64,000 nt of DNA from Prochlorococcus sp. HOT208_60m_808M21 (GTDB lineage Bacteria > Cyanobacteriota > Cyanobacteriia > PCC-6307 > Cyanobiaceae). Positions 11,250 to 21,643 of the stretch are shown one piece after another. The notes under the pieces were generated by a model that was not told the DNA's origin, searched no databases, and was given only the letters and a program-made list of their open reading frames with translations. The position numbers and the translations under genes were made by a program. The stretch is taken from the NCBI GenBank assembly GCA_002026005.1, contig MWOX01000133.1, positions 41,199-105,198 on the forward strand, given 5' to 3'. Position 1 is the first letter of the stretch. Each line of letters opens with the position of its first letter.

Positions 11250-12146
11250 TTATGGCAAAAGGTCATTAAGAGTCGATGATAAACCAAATTGTTTTTGCCA
11301 GCTAAAAATAGTATTTACAAGTAACATTGTTACTGTCATTGGTCCAACACCTCCTGGGACAGGTGTGTAAGCAAATACTTTAGATATAACATCTTCTAAT
11401 AATACATCGCCACATAATCTGGTTTGATTTTTATCGGAACTTTTTAATCTATGTATTCCAACATCAATAATTACTGCTCCTTCTTTCACAAAACTCGAAT
11501 CTACAAGATTGGGTTTGCCTGCAGCCGCAATTAGAATGTCGGCTTCTCTACAAACTTTATTCAAATTTAATGTTCTAGAGTGAGTAATTGTTACCGTGCC
11601 ATTTAGGTTCAACAACATAAGCGATAGGGGTTTGCCCACAAGCAAACTTCTTCCTATAACGACAATTTTCTTGCCTTCAATTGTAATATTTTGGGATCTT
11701 AATAAATTAATAATTCCTGCTGGTGTGCATGATCTCATCGCAGGCTCATTTTTTACTAGTTTGCCGATATTTATCTCATTTAGTCCATCTACATCTTTGC
11801 TTGGATTAATATGGCTGATGAGTTTTTGCTCGTCAAACTTCTTTGGGATGGGAAGTTGTAGTAACATTCCATCAATATTTTTATCAGAATTTAGTTTGAT
11901 TATTAATTGTTCAACTTCTTTTTGCTCTACACTATCTTTTAGATGAAAGATAAAGCTCTTTATTCCAATCCTTGAACATGCTTTTTCTTTATTATTAACG
12001 TAAACACCACTAGCGGGGTCTTCACCTATTCTTATTACAGCTAAACCGGGAGCTCTTTTTGCAATTTTTTTATTAATCGAGATATAATGAGATAATCTTT
12101 CTTCAATTTCAAGAGATAATTTTTTACCGTCTAATTTTAATGACAT
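11250..12146 (-). CDS. folD: Bifunctional methylene-THF dehydrogenase / methenyl-THF cyclohydrolase
   Basis: FolD interconverts 5,10-methylene-, methenyl- and 10-formyl-tetrahydrofolate in one-carbon metabolism. The 298-residue length is standard. Motifs include [15 protein letters not shown] (the catalytic Lys/Tyr region, about residues 49-63), the LLQLPIP segment, the NADP-binding [17 protein letters not shown] (about 161-177), and the C-terminal [16 protein letters not shown] signature (about 261-276). It is divergently arranged to the HD-domain gene across 73 bases, which should contain both promoters. Confidence 0.97.
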   Translation of the reverse strand: MSLKLDGKKLSLEIEERLSHYISINKKIAKRAPGLAVIRIGEDPASGVYVNNKEKACSRIGIKSFIFHLKDSVEQKEVEQLIIKLNSDKNIDGMLLQLPIPKKFDEQKLISHINPSKDVDGLNEINIGKLVKNEPAMRSCTPAGIINLLRSQNITIEGKKIVVIGRSLLVGKPLSLMLLNLNGTVTITHSRTLNLNKVCREADILIAAAGKPNLVDSSFVKEGAVIIDVGIHRLKSSDKNQTRLCGDVLLEDVISKVFAYTPVPGGVGPMTVTMLLVNTIFSWQKQFGLSSTLNDLLP

Positions 12147-12219
12147 TTAGAAAAACATCTCCTTTTTCACCTAGCATGCCTATAATTTTAAATTATTCAA
12201 ATAGATTTATCTATATTCT

Positions 12220-13695
12220 GTGCAAAACATCATAACTACCTTAAAGAAATTCTTTTATCTGTGGAGGCGAAGTCAAGTCCCAGTAAAACAACCAATTAAA
12301 ATTTCAAGAATAGATAATCTCATAATTTTTTTAGTATGCATTTTAATTTCAATAATTTCTTCTTATAAAATACTTCTTATCGCGCCTTTAAATATCGCAG
12401 ATATTTTTTCTTGGTTTTTGACCTTTATTGAAATACTTATTAGTTCTGGAGTTTTGATATTAGTGTCAAAAAAAGAGAATCCTACAATTTCCTCAAGACA
12501 GATCTTCTTGATTATTACTCTTCTTTTAGCAGTACAAGTTACGAAATTAGTTTTAGCTTCAACCATAAGTCCATTATCTATGATAATTCCACCGGCATTA
12601 ATAATATCTCAAGGAATGGGAACAATAACAGCTTTAGCTTGGGTATCAATAGCGAGTCTTATTTGGCCTGACCCAGAAATTGTTATCAATAATAATTTAT
12701 TTTTTATTTTATTAGTTTGTGCTTCAATAGTATCTCTTCTTGGAGGAAGAATAAGAAGTAGAGCTCAGTTACTTCAACTATCAATTTTTGTGCCCATAGG
12801 ATCTTTCTTGAGTCAATGGATATTGATTGGTAAAGATAAAATATCTCTTATTAATAATAAGCAAGATTTTGTTTTAGCTAATGGGGATATATTTTCTGAT
12901 TCCTTGCTATTGGCTATAGCTATGCTTTTTACAATTTTGTTTATTCCTATTTTTGAATCGATATTCGGATTATTAACTAAAGCAAGATTGCTCGAATTGG
13001 CTGATAAGGAGAAGCCTCTAATTAGAAGATTGTCTATAGAAGCTCCCGGTACTTTTGAACATACCTTACTTATATGTGGTTTAGCAGAGGAGGCAACAAG
13101 AATGATTGGTGGTGATATTGATCTCATTAAAACTGGAGCGTTATATCATGATGTTGGCAAATTACATGCACCTAATTGGTTTATTGAAAATCAGGATGGT
13201 TCAAAAAATCCGCATGACGAATTAGATGATCCGATTAAAAGTGCAGAAGTATTACAAGCTCATGTTGATGAAGGATTGAAATTTGCAAGAAAAAATAGAC
13301 TACCTAAGCTGATAGCTAATTTTATTCCTGAACATCAAGGTACCCTTAAAATGGGATATTTTTTTCAAAAAGCTAAAGAAAAAAATCTCGACATTAATGA
13401 ATATAATTTTAGATACAAAGGCCCTATTCCTCAGTCCAAAGAAACAGCTATTTTAATGCTTGCAGATGGATGTGAAGCAGCACTAAGAGCTATGAATATT
13501 AATGCATCCGATAAAGAAGCTTTGAAAACAATTTCTAATATTATCTACTCTCGTAAAAAAGATGGGCAATTAGATGATAGCAATTTATCCAAAGGAGAAA
13601 TTTTTCTAATAAAAAGGGCATTCTTGAATGTGTGGAAAAGAATTAGACACAGAAGAATTCAGTATCCAACTGGTAAGAACAATACTTTTTCTTAA
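12220..13695 (+). CDS. Membrane HD-domain phosphohydrolase (7TM-HD type)
   Basis: The product is 491 residues. After a basic N-terminus there are about seven to eight hydrophobic segments between residues 25 and 255. An HD domain then carries HTLLICGLAEEA and YHDVGKLHAPNWFIENQ, the H...HD...D metal-binding pattern. The C-terminus has AILMLADGCEAALRAM. This is the architecture of 7TM-HD proteins, several of which (PgpH type) degrade cyclic di-AMP, but it lacks their large extracytoplasmic domain. A cyclic-dinucleotide phosphodiesterase role is therefore inferred, not shown. The start is GTG at 12220. Confidence 0.9.
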   Translation: MQNIITTLKKFFYLWRRSQVPVKQPIKISRIDNLIIFLVCILISIISSYKILLIAPLNIADIFSWFLTFIEILISSGVLILVSKKENPTISSRQIFLIITLLLAVQVTKLVLASTISPLSMIIPPALIISQGMGTITALAWVSIASLIWPDPEIVINNNLFFILLVCASIVSLLGGRIRSRAQLLQLSIFVPIGSFLSQWILIGKDKISLINNKQDFVLANGDIFSDSLLLAIAMLFTILFIPIFESIFGLLTKARLLELADKEKPLIRRLSIEAPGTFEHTLLICGLAEEATRMIGGDIDLIKTGALYHDVGKLHAPNWFIENQDGSKNPHDELDDPIKSAEVLQAHVDEGLKFARKNRLPKLIANFIPEHQGTLKMGYFFQKAKEKNLDINEYNFRYKGPIPQSKETAILMLADGCEAALRAMNINASDKEALKTISNIIYSRKKDGQLDDSNLSKGEIFLIKRAFLNVWKRIRHRRIQYPTGKNNTFS

Positions 13696-13704
13696 TTTTA
13701 AATT

Positions 13705-14097
13705 TTATAACCTAATACTTCTTCGATGTTTCGGATTACACCAATAAAGAAGAGCTAACGTACTTAATAATGTTGTTAAAAGAGTAAATCCACCAACTCC
13801 ATAAATGTCTTGAAGAGTTATGAGCCTCACAACTGAATAAGGACCCATACCAGAGATTACCATCGATAAAGATACCAGAGTTAAAGTTACTCCCCATTTT
13901 CTCTCTGCTAAAAGAGCTGCTGAAGAAACTATTCCAACAATTGCAGCAGGCCATCCAAGACTTATTGCAAGAGTTATATTTGCAACTTTTAGTGGAGGTC
14001 CATAACTTATTATTAATGCGATTATTGGAAGTGCAATTATGTTGCCGATTAATCCAACCCACGAAAGTGCCCAATATCCAAGTACTCTTTCTCTCAT
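13705..14097 (-). CDS. Conserved cyanobacterial membrane protein
   Basis: The 130-residue protein has about four hydrophobic stretches (near residues 10-30, 38-65, 73-92 and 100-120) and a basic C-terminal tail ending KHRRSIRL. I do not recognise a family with known function. An overlapping same-strand ORF in another frame (13736-14074) has Ser/Asn/Trp-rich low-complexity content and is not a gene. It converges on the HD-domain gene with only nine bases between the stops. Confidence 0.8.
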   Translation of the reverse strand: MRERVLGYWALSWVGLIGNIIALPIIALIISYGPPLKVANITLAISLGWPAAIVGIVSSAALLAERKWGVTLTLVSLSMVISGMGPYSVVRLITLQDIYGVGGFTLLTTLLSTLALLYWCNPKHRRSIRL

Positions 14098-14180
14098 TAT
14101 TTACTGCTTTAACTATTAATTAAATCTACATTATTGAGAGACTATTTTTTAATGCTACTTAATAATCCTATGAAAATAAT

Positions 14181-15821
14181 TTAATTTGCAGGATTAGACA
14201 GGAATTTATTATCAGTATTCTCTAAATTATCAAATTGTGGATGAATTGAATTTTTTTTCTCAGAAAATACAAGTCTATTTAAAGCATTAACGTAAGCATT
14301 AGCTGCAGCAACTACAACGTCAGTGTCAGCTGAATGACCAGAATATATTTTATTATCCCTTCTTATTCTAATTGTTACTTCACCCAAAGCATCAATTCCT
14401 TCTGTTACCGACTTAACAGAAAATTCAATTAATTCATTAGGAACTTTAGCTAATTTATTTAAAGCCTCGCATACAGCATCAACTGGCCCAGTCCCTATTG
14501 ATACAGCAGTATCCTCACTGTTATCTTCTGTGTTTAGAAGCGAAATGGTTGCAGTAGGTTTAGAGGCGTTACCACAACTTACTTGTACAAGACTTAATTG
14601 AAATTTAGCTTCTGGTAGCTGAACTTGTTCACTAACAATTGCTTCTAAGTCTCTATCAGTAATTTCTCTTTTCCTGTCAGCTAAATCCTTAAAACGAGCA
14701 AAAGCATCATTTAGATCTTCTCTGCTTAAGTCATATCCCATTTCTTCTAATCTTGCTCTTACCGCACTTCTTCCACTCAGTTTCCCTAAAGATATTTTGT
14801 TGTCAATCAAACCAACAGTTTTTGCATCGATAATTTCGTAAGTTAGTCTATTTTTTAAAACCCCATCCTGATGAATGCCTGACTCATGAGCAAAAGCGTT
14901 AGCTCCCACAATTGCTTTATTGGGTTGTACAGTCATTCCAGTTAGGTTAGAAACAAGTCTAGAGGTTTTGGTTATTTCTTCTGTTCTTATAGCCGTAAGA
15001 GGAGTTGGGGAATCTGGATTTCTTTTAAAAAAACTATTAAAAAAACTTTTCCTAACATGAAGTGCCATTACTAATTCTTCAAGAGAGGCATTCCCGGCTC
15101 TTTCTCCAATTCCATTAATAGTACATTCTAATTGTCTTGCTCCATTTTTTACTGCCTCAAGAAAATTGGCTACTGCTAAACCCAAATCATTATGACCGTG
15201 AACCGAGATTACTGCCTCATTAATATTTGGAACATTTTTATTTATATCGGCAATTAGGTTGCCAAATTCACTTGGAGTTGTAAACCCAACAGTATCAGGG
15301 ATATTTATTGTTGTCGCTCCTGCAGTAATTGCTAGTTGAATAACTTCGTATAAAAATTCAGGATCACTCCTTGAGGCATCTTCACAAGAAAACTCAATAT
15401 CATCTACTAAGGATTTTGCATAATTAACCATATCTGGAACTATTTGAAGAACATCTTTTCTGGATTTTTTTAGTTTATGTTTAAGATGAATATCGCTTGT
15501 AGCAATAAAAGTATGTATTCTTTTCTTGGGAGCTGGACTTACTGCTTCGTAACATGCTTTGATGTCTCCTTTAGAGGCTCTAGCTAAACCACATATTATA
15601 GGGCCATTTTCTTTCCCTACGACATTAGCAATTTTATTTACAGCTTTAAAATCTCCTGGACTTGCGAAGGGGAATCCAGCTTCAATAACATCTACTCCTA
15701 ATCTTGCTAATTGATGGGCGATAGCAAGCTTTTCTTCAAGATTTAGACTGGCACCAGGAGATTGCTCTCCATCTCGAAGAGTTGTGTCAAATATCAAAAT
15801 TCTTCCAGGATCTTTTGACAT
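14181..15821 (-). CDS. leuA: 2-isopropylmalate synthase
   Basis: LeuA condenses acetyl-CoA with 2-ketoisovalerate, the first committed step of leucine synthesis. The 546-residue protein starts with the catalytic-barrel motif [17 protein letters not shown] (about residues 9-25). It has the HxH metal motif in [12 protein letters not shown] (about 203-214) and [19 protein letters not shown], and ends in a regulatory domain (about 390-520) that normally binds leucine for feedback inhibition. The length is that of a full LeuA. It is apparently monocistronic. Confidence 0.97.
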   Translation of the reverse strand: MSKDPGRILIFDTTLRDGEQSPGASLNLEEKLAIAHQLARLGVDVIEAGFPFASPGDFKAVNKIANVVGKENGPIICGLARASKGDIKACYEAVSPAPKKRIHTFIATSDIHLKHKLKKSRKDVLQIVPDMVNYAKSLVDDIEFSCEDASRSDPEFLYEVIQLAITAGATTINIPDTVGFTTPSEFGNLIADINKNVPNINEAVISVHGHNDLGLAVANFLEAVKNGARQLECTINGIGERAGNASLEELVMALHVRKSFFNSFFKRNPDSPTPLTAIRTEEITKTSRLVSNLTGMTVQPNKAIVGANAFAHESGIHQDGVLKNRLTYEIIDAKTVGLIDNKISLGKLSGRSAVRARLEEMGYDLSREDLNDAFARFKDLADRKREITDRDLEAIVSEQVQLPEAKFQLSLVQVSCGNASKPTATISLLNTEDNSEDTAVSIGTGPVDAVCEALNKLAKVPNELIEFSVKSVTEGIDALGEVTIRIRRDNKIYSGHSADTDVVVAAANAYVNALNRLVFSEKKNSIHPQFDNLENTDNKFLSNPAN

Positions 15822-16042
15822 CAGATCGAATAACCTAAGCTTATATTAAGCTAATTAAAAAAATTTGACTAGATTTAGTTCAATAAAAATTTTCTGAAAG
15901 TTTATAAGTTAAATAATATTGTTTAAAATTCTGAAAAAAAAAATCAAATACTTAAATTTTTAAAGTATTGTTTTAGGAATAAAGCCTTTTTTTATAAAAA
16001 ATTTCGATTTTTTTTAGAACTATAGGCACAAATTTAAAAAGT

Positions 16043-17644
16043 ATGAATGGGCAATACTCTAAAAATAATGTTTTAGGCCAGTTAGCGATAGTTTTACATG
16101 CTCATCTACCTTATGTAAGGAAAAATGAAAAAAACTCCTTAGAAGAGGATTGGTTGTTTCAGGCGATTTTGGAATGTTATATACCACTACTTCAATCAAT
16201 AGAATCTTCCAAAAATGAAAATCCTGAGAATACAAAACTTACTATTAGTTTGTCTCCAACATTATTATCACTTCTAAATAATAAACAAATTAAAGAAACT
16301 TTCCCAAGCTGGATTAAAACAAGGAATGATTTCCTAAAGGAACTGCCACTAGAAGAAAAAAATGCCTCTGCATTTTTAATGAACAATCTTAATGATAAAT
16401 ACTTATACTGGCAAAATTGTTCTGGTAATTTAATTGAGAAGTTCAGGGTTTTAAATAACTCTGGAAATTTGGATATTCTTACTTGTGCTGCTACTCACGG
16501 ATATCTGCCAATTTTAAGGGAGAATCCTGAAACTGTAAAAGGACAAATCAATACAGCCATTAGGAGCCATGAAAATATTTTTGAAACAAAGCCTTTAGGT
16601 ATATGGTTACCTGAATGCGCATATTATGAGGGTTTAGATGAAATACTATTCAATTCTGGAATTAGATATACAATCTTAGACGGACACGGGATTTTAAACT
16701 CCACACCAAGGCCTAGGTATGGTGTATATGCTCCAATATGCTCGAAAAAAGGAGTGGCATTTTTCGGGAGAGATAGTGAGTCAACCTTGCCCGTTTGGTC
16801 CGCTAAGGATGGGTTCCCGGGAGACAAAGTCTACAGGGAATTTCATAAAGATTTGGGGTGGGAATTACCTCTCTCAAAGCTCCAAAAGAAGGGTATTTCA
16901 TCAAAAAGACCTTTGGGTTTAAAGTTTCATAAGATTACAGATGAAAACATTTCTTTAGGGGAGAAAGAGTTTTACCTTGAAAATGAAGCCAAAAAAAAGG
17001 TGGCAGAACATGCTGATACCTATCTTCTAGCGAGATCCAAACAACTAGAAAAATTGACTTTATCCTCTTCCTTTAAGCCTTTATTGGTAGCTCCATTTGA
17101 TGCAGAGTTATTTGGTCATTGGTGGTATGAAGGACCTTTTTTTATTGAAAATATACTAAAGAACTCTAGCAAATATTCAATTAAGCTTACAAATTTAAAA
17201 GAATTCTTAGTGCAAAAACCAAATCTTCAGATTTGTGATCCATCGCCATCAAGCTGGGGGCAAGGTGGTTACCATAATTACTGGATTAATGATGCAAATG
17301 CATGGATTGTTCCAGAAATCACAAAGGCAGGCTCAACATTTGTAGATTTATGCTTGGGAAATTTTAATAATGATTTATCTCTAAGACTCTTCAAGCAAGC
17401 TGCAAGAGAACTACTTCTTTCTGAGTCTTCTGATTGGAGTTTTATTTTAAGAGCTGGAACTACAACTGAACTCGCAAAAGAGAGAATAGAAAGACACTTA
17501 TTTAGGTTCTGGAAATTGGTTGAAATGATTAAAAATCATTCTAATATTAATTTAAAATTTCTTGAAGATGTTGAGGAAGAGGATAAAGTCTTCCAAAATA
17601 TAAATATTGAAGATTGGCAAAAAAAAAATACTAATTTAAATTAA
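16043..17644 (+). CDS. Glycoside hydrolase family 57 protein (alpha-glucan branching type)
   Basis: The 533-residue product has the ordered GH57 motifs: HAHLPYVR near residue 20, ATHGYLPIL near 153, GIWLPECAYYEG with nucleophile Glu191, and APFDAELFGHWWYEGPFFIE with the acid Asp353. An aromatic WGQGGYHNYWIND segment follows, then a helical C-terminal domain. This layout matches the roughly 520-residue GH57 branching enzymes of Thermus and Thermococcus. Glycogen branching or alpha-glucan remodelling is thus likely, but the substrate is inferred. The 3' end overlaps the convergent lycopene cyclase gene by 14 bases. Confidence 0.92.
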   Translation: MNGQYSKNNVLGQLAIVLHAHLPYVRKNEKNSLEEDWLFQAILECYIPLLQSIESSKNENPENTKLTISLSPTLLSLLNNKQIKETFPSWIKTRNDFLKELPLEEKNASAFLMNNLNDKYLYWQNCSGNLIEKFRVLNNSGNLDILTCAATHGYLPILRENPETVKGQINTAIRSHENIFETKPLGIWLPECAYYEGLDEILFNSGIRYTILDGHGILNSTPRPRYGVYAPICSKKGVAFFGRDSESTLPVWSAKDGFPGDKVYREFHKDLGWELPLSKLQKKGISSKRPLGLKFHKITDENISLGEKEFYLENEAKKKVAEHADTYLLARSKQLEKLTLSSSFKPLLVAPFDAELFGHWWYEGPFFIENILKNSSKYSIKLTNLKEFLVQKPNLQICDPSPSSWGQGGYHNYWINDANAWIVPEITKAGSTFVDLCLGNFNNDLSLRLFKQAARELLLSESSDWSFILRAGTTTELAKERIERHLFRFWKLVEMIKNHSNINLKFLEDVEEEDKVFQNINIEDWQKKNTNLN

Positions 17645-18842
17645 GCATTCCTAGTTTTACTTTTAGAGGTGAATTTATAAACATCTTACTCATAACGTAA
17701 ATTAGTTTTGGAAGTGGAAGTGTATTAGTAAGAAAACCTACCCATTCATTGGTTGATAATCTAAAGAAATTTGAGAAAAAGCTTCTTAATCTACTTTCGT
17801 CAAAACTCATCAACCTTCTTAGACCATATTGGTAAAGTTTATGCCTTTGTGTTAACTCGTAAGGCCATAGGATTTCCCAACCTTTCGAAGCCAACTCAAG
17901 TGAACTTAGTTGAGGTTCTTTTAAAAAGATTGCTAATTTTTGTGCAAGGAGTGGAGCCCTTCTTAATAAGGATCCAACCATGTATCCTGATGCAGGATGA
18001 ACCATACTTGCAGCTCCTCCGAAACCAAGTACAAATTGTTTTTTAAATGGGAGGGGTAAATTCATAGGGAAAAGGCAATTCTCTTCATGAAAAATTTCAC
18101 TTACCTCAATACCCTTACTATTAAGTCTTTTATAAAGTCTTTTTTTAAGATTTTCTTGGGATAATGCAGGATAACTAGCTAATGAAGTTTCTTCAACAAA
18201 AAAAGTCTCATTGCCAAGATCCATTGCATAAAGAAAGGAAGGGGATGATAACTTCTCTTCATTGTTTAAATGATTTGGACGAAAATCCATTAGAACAAAT
18301 TGTTCTTTATTAACAGGTGGTGATGTAAATTTACCTACAATTCCGTAAGCAGCTTGTTGAGCGATTTCATTTTGAACTGGTCTTTTTACAAAATTACTTT
18401 TATGACCACTTGCGTCAATAACTAATCTTGCCTTTATTTTAAGACCAGAAAAACAAATTACCTCAGATAGTTTATTTTTTTCTTTAATGTCTTTTGCTGT
18501 TTCATTCAACCATTCAATCCCTTTACATTTTTTTAAAAGCTCATTTTGAAAGGCTTCTTGATTTATTAAACCATAATCGTAGTTGTGTTTTGTCGGAGTA
18601 TCCCCTTTTTTATTTTCCCCATCTCCAAAAAAACTAACTGTTTGACACCATCTATGAGATAACAAGGACTCTAACCCTAATTCCTCTAATTCAGATGCCC
18701 AGATACCATATGTATTCTCCCATTTTTCATTTGGAGATTTTGTTGATATTCCCTTAATATTTAGATCCTGATTGGCCAATTCTGAAGCTAGGCATAATGC
18801 TGCAGGACCTGAACCTAAAATTAAAATATCAAGTATTTCCAT
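17631..18842 (-). CDS. crtL: Lycopene cyclase (beta type likely)
   Basis: The flavoprotein cyclises the ends of lycopene to make beta- (or epsilon-) ionone rings, leading to beta- or alpha-carotene and zeaxanthin. The 403-residue protein begins with the FAD-binding LILGSGPAALCLASELA (about residues 7-23). It carries the family YGIWASELEELGL segment, the FVEETSLAS motif, and a C-terminal FGGAASMVHPASGYMVG. Marine Prochlorococcus have two such genes, crtL-b and crtL-e. Assignment to the beta enzyme rests on the recalled neighbourhood with gyrA, not on a residue test. The gyrA gene is 24 bases upstream on the same strand. Confidence 0.94.
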   Translation of the reverse strand: MEILDILILGSGPAALCLASELANQDLNIKGISTKSPNEKWENTYGIWASELEELGLESLLSHRWCQTVSFFGDGENKKGDTPTKHNYDYGLINQEAFQNELLKKCKGIEWLNETAKDIKEKNKLSEVICFSGLKIKARLVIDASGHKSNFVKRPVQNEIAQQAAYGIVGKFTSPPVNKEQFVLMDFRPNHLNNEEKLSSPSFLYAMDLGNETFFVEETSLASYPALSQENLKKRLYKRLNSKGIEVSEIFHEENCLFPMNLPLPFKKQFVLGFGGAASMVHPASGYMVGSLLRRAPLLAQKLAIFLKEPQLSSLELASKGWEILWPYELTQRHKLYQYGLRRLMSFDESRLRSFFSNFFRLSTNEWVGFLTNTLPLPKLIYVMSKMFINSPLKVKLGMLNLN

Positions 18843-18866
18843 ATTATTTAGCTAACCATAAGGCTT

Positions 18867-21464
18867 TTAATTTTGTTCAACTGAGCTAGGTTGGTCTTTT
18901 CCCTCTATTTGTTCACGCGGTACCAACACCACTTCAGATAAATGATCACCGTCATCTAATCTTTGTAATTTTACTCCTGTAGCTGCCCTGGATTGCTGAG
19001 AGATTTTATCTGCGTTTGTTCTTACTATTACGCCTCTTTCGGTCACAAGTAGTAATTCTTCTCCCTCGCCAAGGACCTTCAAACAAACTAGCTGATCATC
19101 TTTAATTCTAAATTTTATTGCTCTCAAACCCATGCCTGCTCTTTTTTGTAATCTAAACTGAGCTACAGGCACTCTCTTCCCTAGTCCAAATGCACTGGCT
19201 ATTAATACCCATGGACCATCGGAAGAGTTTTCCTCAACATTATCATCAATATCTTCTGTGAAATCCTCGATTTTAGCCAATTGATCAACCAAATTAGATG
19301 TTAAAACATCCATAGAAACAAGATTGTCTCCTTTTCTCAAGTTCATTGATTTAACCCCTCTTGCTGTTCTACCAAGTGGTCTTAATTCATTAATATCTAG
19401 TCTGAAATGAATCGCCATTCCTGTTTTAGATCCAATTAAAACACTATCACCTTCTTTTGATAATCTGACCCAAGTTAGGGCATCTCCATCCTCAAGATTT
19501 ATTGCTATTAGTCCATTTGAGCGAATTTTTGAGAAAGCAGAAAGTGCAGTTCTTTTTATAAATCCAGCTTTGGTTAGCATTAATAAATAACGATCGTCAA
19601 CAAAAGAATCCACAGCAACTAGTGAAGTAATCTTTTCTTCTCTTGGAATTGGAAGAAGTTGAACTGATGGAGTACCTTTTGCCGTTCTGCTACTCATAGG
19701 AACCCTATATGCTGGGAGAGCATAAGCTACTCCTCTATCACTGAAAAGCACAAGAGTATCATGATCGTTACAGCTTATAAATAATTTTACGTCATCATCT
19801 TCTTTGGTTTTTGTACCAGCTTTACCCCTTGAACCACGACTGGTAGATTCAAAATCATTAACAGGCATTCTTTTTAAATAACCTGCTTCAGTTAATAGAA
19901 CTACGGATCTGTCATTAGCAATGAGATCAATATCATCTAACCCGCCGCCTAAATCTAGTATTTCTGTTTTCCTAGGAGAAGAGAATCTTTCATTGATTTT
20001 ATTAAGTTCTTCAAGAATAATTTCAAAAATTCTTTCTTTACTATTTAATATTTGCTGATAAAGATTGATTTTTCGGGTCAACTCATTATGTTCTCCTTTG
20101 ATTTTATCTGCTTCTAGTGCTGTTAATCTTCTTAGTTGCATTTGTAGGATTGCATCTGCCTGTATGGAAGATAATTTATGGTCGTTTTGTAATTTTTCTC
20201 TAGCTGATATTGAATCTTTCGCTGATCTTATTAGATTTATAATCTCATCCATAGCATCTAAGGCCAATAAAAGACCTTTTACAATATGATCTCTTTCTTC
20301 TGCCTTTTTTAATAAAAATGTTGTTCTTCTCCTTATTGTCTCAACCCTAAAATCTAGAAAAACGTCTAACATTTTCCTAAGTGAAAGTGTTGTGGGCTCT
20401 CCTTTTACTAAAGCAAGGATATTTGCACTAAAGTTATTTTGTAGAGGTGTTAACTTAAATAAATTATTTAAAACTACTTGTGGGTAGGCATCTCTTTTTA
20501 GTTCAATAACAATCCTCATCCCATCTCGATCACTTTCATCTCTAATATCAGAAATACCTTCTAATTTTTTTTCATTAACCAAATCAGCAATTCTTTCTAT
20601 CAATGCTGCTTTATTGGTTTGAAATGGAAGCTCTGTAATTATTACTGCATCTTTCTCTGCTCTACCAATGGATTTAATTTGCTCAATATTTGCTACCCCT
20701 CTCATGGTTATTGACCCCCTTCCTGTTTTGAATGTTTCTCTAATACCTTCTCTGCCTAAGATTTGACCACCTGTGGGGAAATCAGGACCCTTAATTATTT
20801 CAAAAAGTTCGCTATCTTTAATCGAGGGGGTTTTGATTATTGATTTAAGACCATTAATTAATTCCCCTAAGTTATGAGGTGGGATATTAGTTGCCATTCC
20901 CACTGCTATTCCAGATGATCCATTTAGAAGTAGTTGAGGGATCCTAGCGGGTAGAACTGTTGGCTCTTGCTGAGAACCGTCAAAATTATCGGCGAAATCT
21001 ACAGTTTCAGATTCAATATCCTCTAATAAACTTTCATCCGTAAGAGACTGCAAACGAGATTCTGTATATCTCATTGCTGCTGGAGGGTCGTTATCAACAG
21101 AACCAAAGTTTCCATGGCCATCTATGAGTGGCATCCTCATAGAGAAATCTTGGGCCATCCTTACCAAAGCATCATAAACAGCAGTATCTCCATGAGGGTG
21201 GTATTTACCTAGTACTTCTCCTACAACTCTTGCACATTTTCTGTATGGTCTACCGCTCGTCAAACCAAGTTCATACATTGCATAAAGAATTCTTCTGTGA
21301 ACAGGTTTTAATCCATCTCTTGCATCTGGCAGAGCACGACCAACTATAACGCTCATTGCATACTCGAGGTATGAACGAGACATCTCATTTCTTAGGTCAG
21401 TTTGAATAATTCGGTCCTTATCTTCGCTTAATCCTGAGTTATCGGGATCTAAAATATCAGACAT
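18867..21464 (-). CDS. gyrA: DNA gyrase / topoisomerase IV subunit A
   Basis: This is the DNA-cleaving subunit of a type II topoisomerase. The 865-residue protein has the winged-helix region with [20 protein letters not shown] and the active-site tyrosine Tyr133 in [10 protein letters not shown]. The coiled-coil tower lies about 370-490, and the C-terminal pinwheel has six blade-like repeats (about 520-840). The position of the GyrA box reads [10 protein letters not shown] (bases about 19810-19855), not the canonical QRRGGKG. A second gyrA/parC-type gene is expected elsewhere in the genome, so gyrase versus topoisomerase IV cannot be settled here. Confidence 0.95.
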   Translation of the reverse strand: MSDILDPDNSGLSEDKDRIIQTDLRNEMSRSYLEYAMSVIVGRALPDARDGLKPVHRRILYAMYELGLTSGRPYRKCARVVGEVLGKYHPHGDTAVYDALVRMAQDFSMRMPLIDGHGNFGSVDNDPPAAMRYTESRLQSLTDESLLEDIESETVDFADNFDGSQQEPTVLPARIPQLLLNGSSGIAVGMATNIPPHNLGELINGLKSIIKTPSIKDSELFEIIKGPDFPTGGQILGREGIRETFKTGRGSITMRGVANIEQIKSIGRAEKDAVIITELPFQTNKAALIERIADLVNEKKLEGISDIRDESDRDGMRIVIELKRDAYPQVVLNNLFKLTPLQNNFSANILALVKGEPTTLSLRKMLDVFLDFRVETIRRRTTFLLKKAEERDHIVKGLLLALDAMDEIINLIRSAKDSISAREKLQNDHKLSSIQADAILQMQLRRLTALEADKIKGEHNELTRKINLYQQILNSKERIFEIILEELNKINERFSSPRKTEILDLGGGLDDIDLIANDRSVVLLTEAGYLKRMPVNDFESTSRGSRGKAGTKTKEDDDVKLFISCNDHDTLVLFSDRGVAYALPAYRVPMSSRTAKGTPSVQLLPIPREEKITSLVAVDSFVDDRYLLMLTKAGFIKRTALSAFSKIRSNGLIAINLEDGDALTWVRLSKEGDSVLIGSKTGMAIHFRLDINELRPLGRTARGVKSMNLRKGDNLVSMDVLTSNLVDQLAKIEDFTEDIDDNVEENSSDGPWVLIASAFGLGKRVPVAQFRLQKRAGMGLRAIKFRIKDDQLVCLKVLGEGEELLLVTERGVIVRTNADKISQQSRAATGVKLQRLDDGDHLSEVVLVPREQIEGKDQPSSVEQN

Positions 21465-21643
21465 ACAGAAATCCTTTATTTAATAATAATCGCTGATTGT
21501 CATAATGAATAAAAAAAAAGATTTATTTAATTCCCAAATACTCACATTTACACACAAATCAAAATAAAACCTGTTGTTTTCGAATAAACCTTGGCTTATT
21601 ACCCCTTTAGTTGTTAATTTAATCAGAATAAAAGAAATCTACC

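Noticed and set aside
11596..11946. Plus-strand ORF of 116 codons inside folD
   Set aside because: folD on the minus strand is full length with all motifs. The opposite frame has no ribosome-binding site or recognisable domain.
13736..14074. Second minus-strand ORF of 112 codons inside the membrane-protein gene
   Set aside because: It is a frame-shifted shadow with Ser/Asn/Trp/Cys-rich low-complexity content. The 130-residue frame has clear membrane helices and a normal composition.
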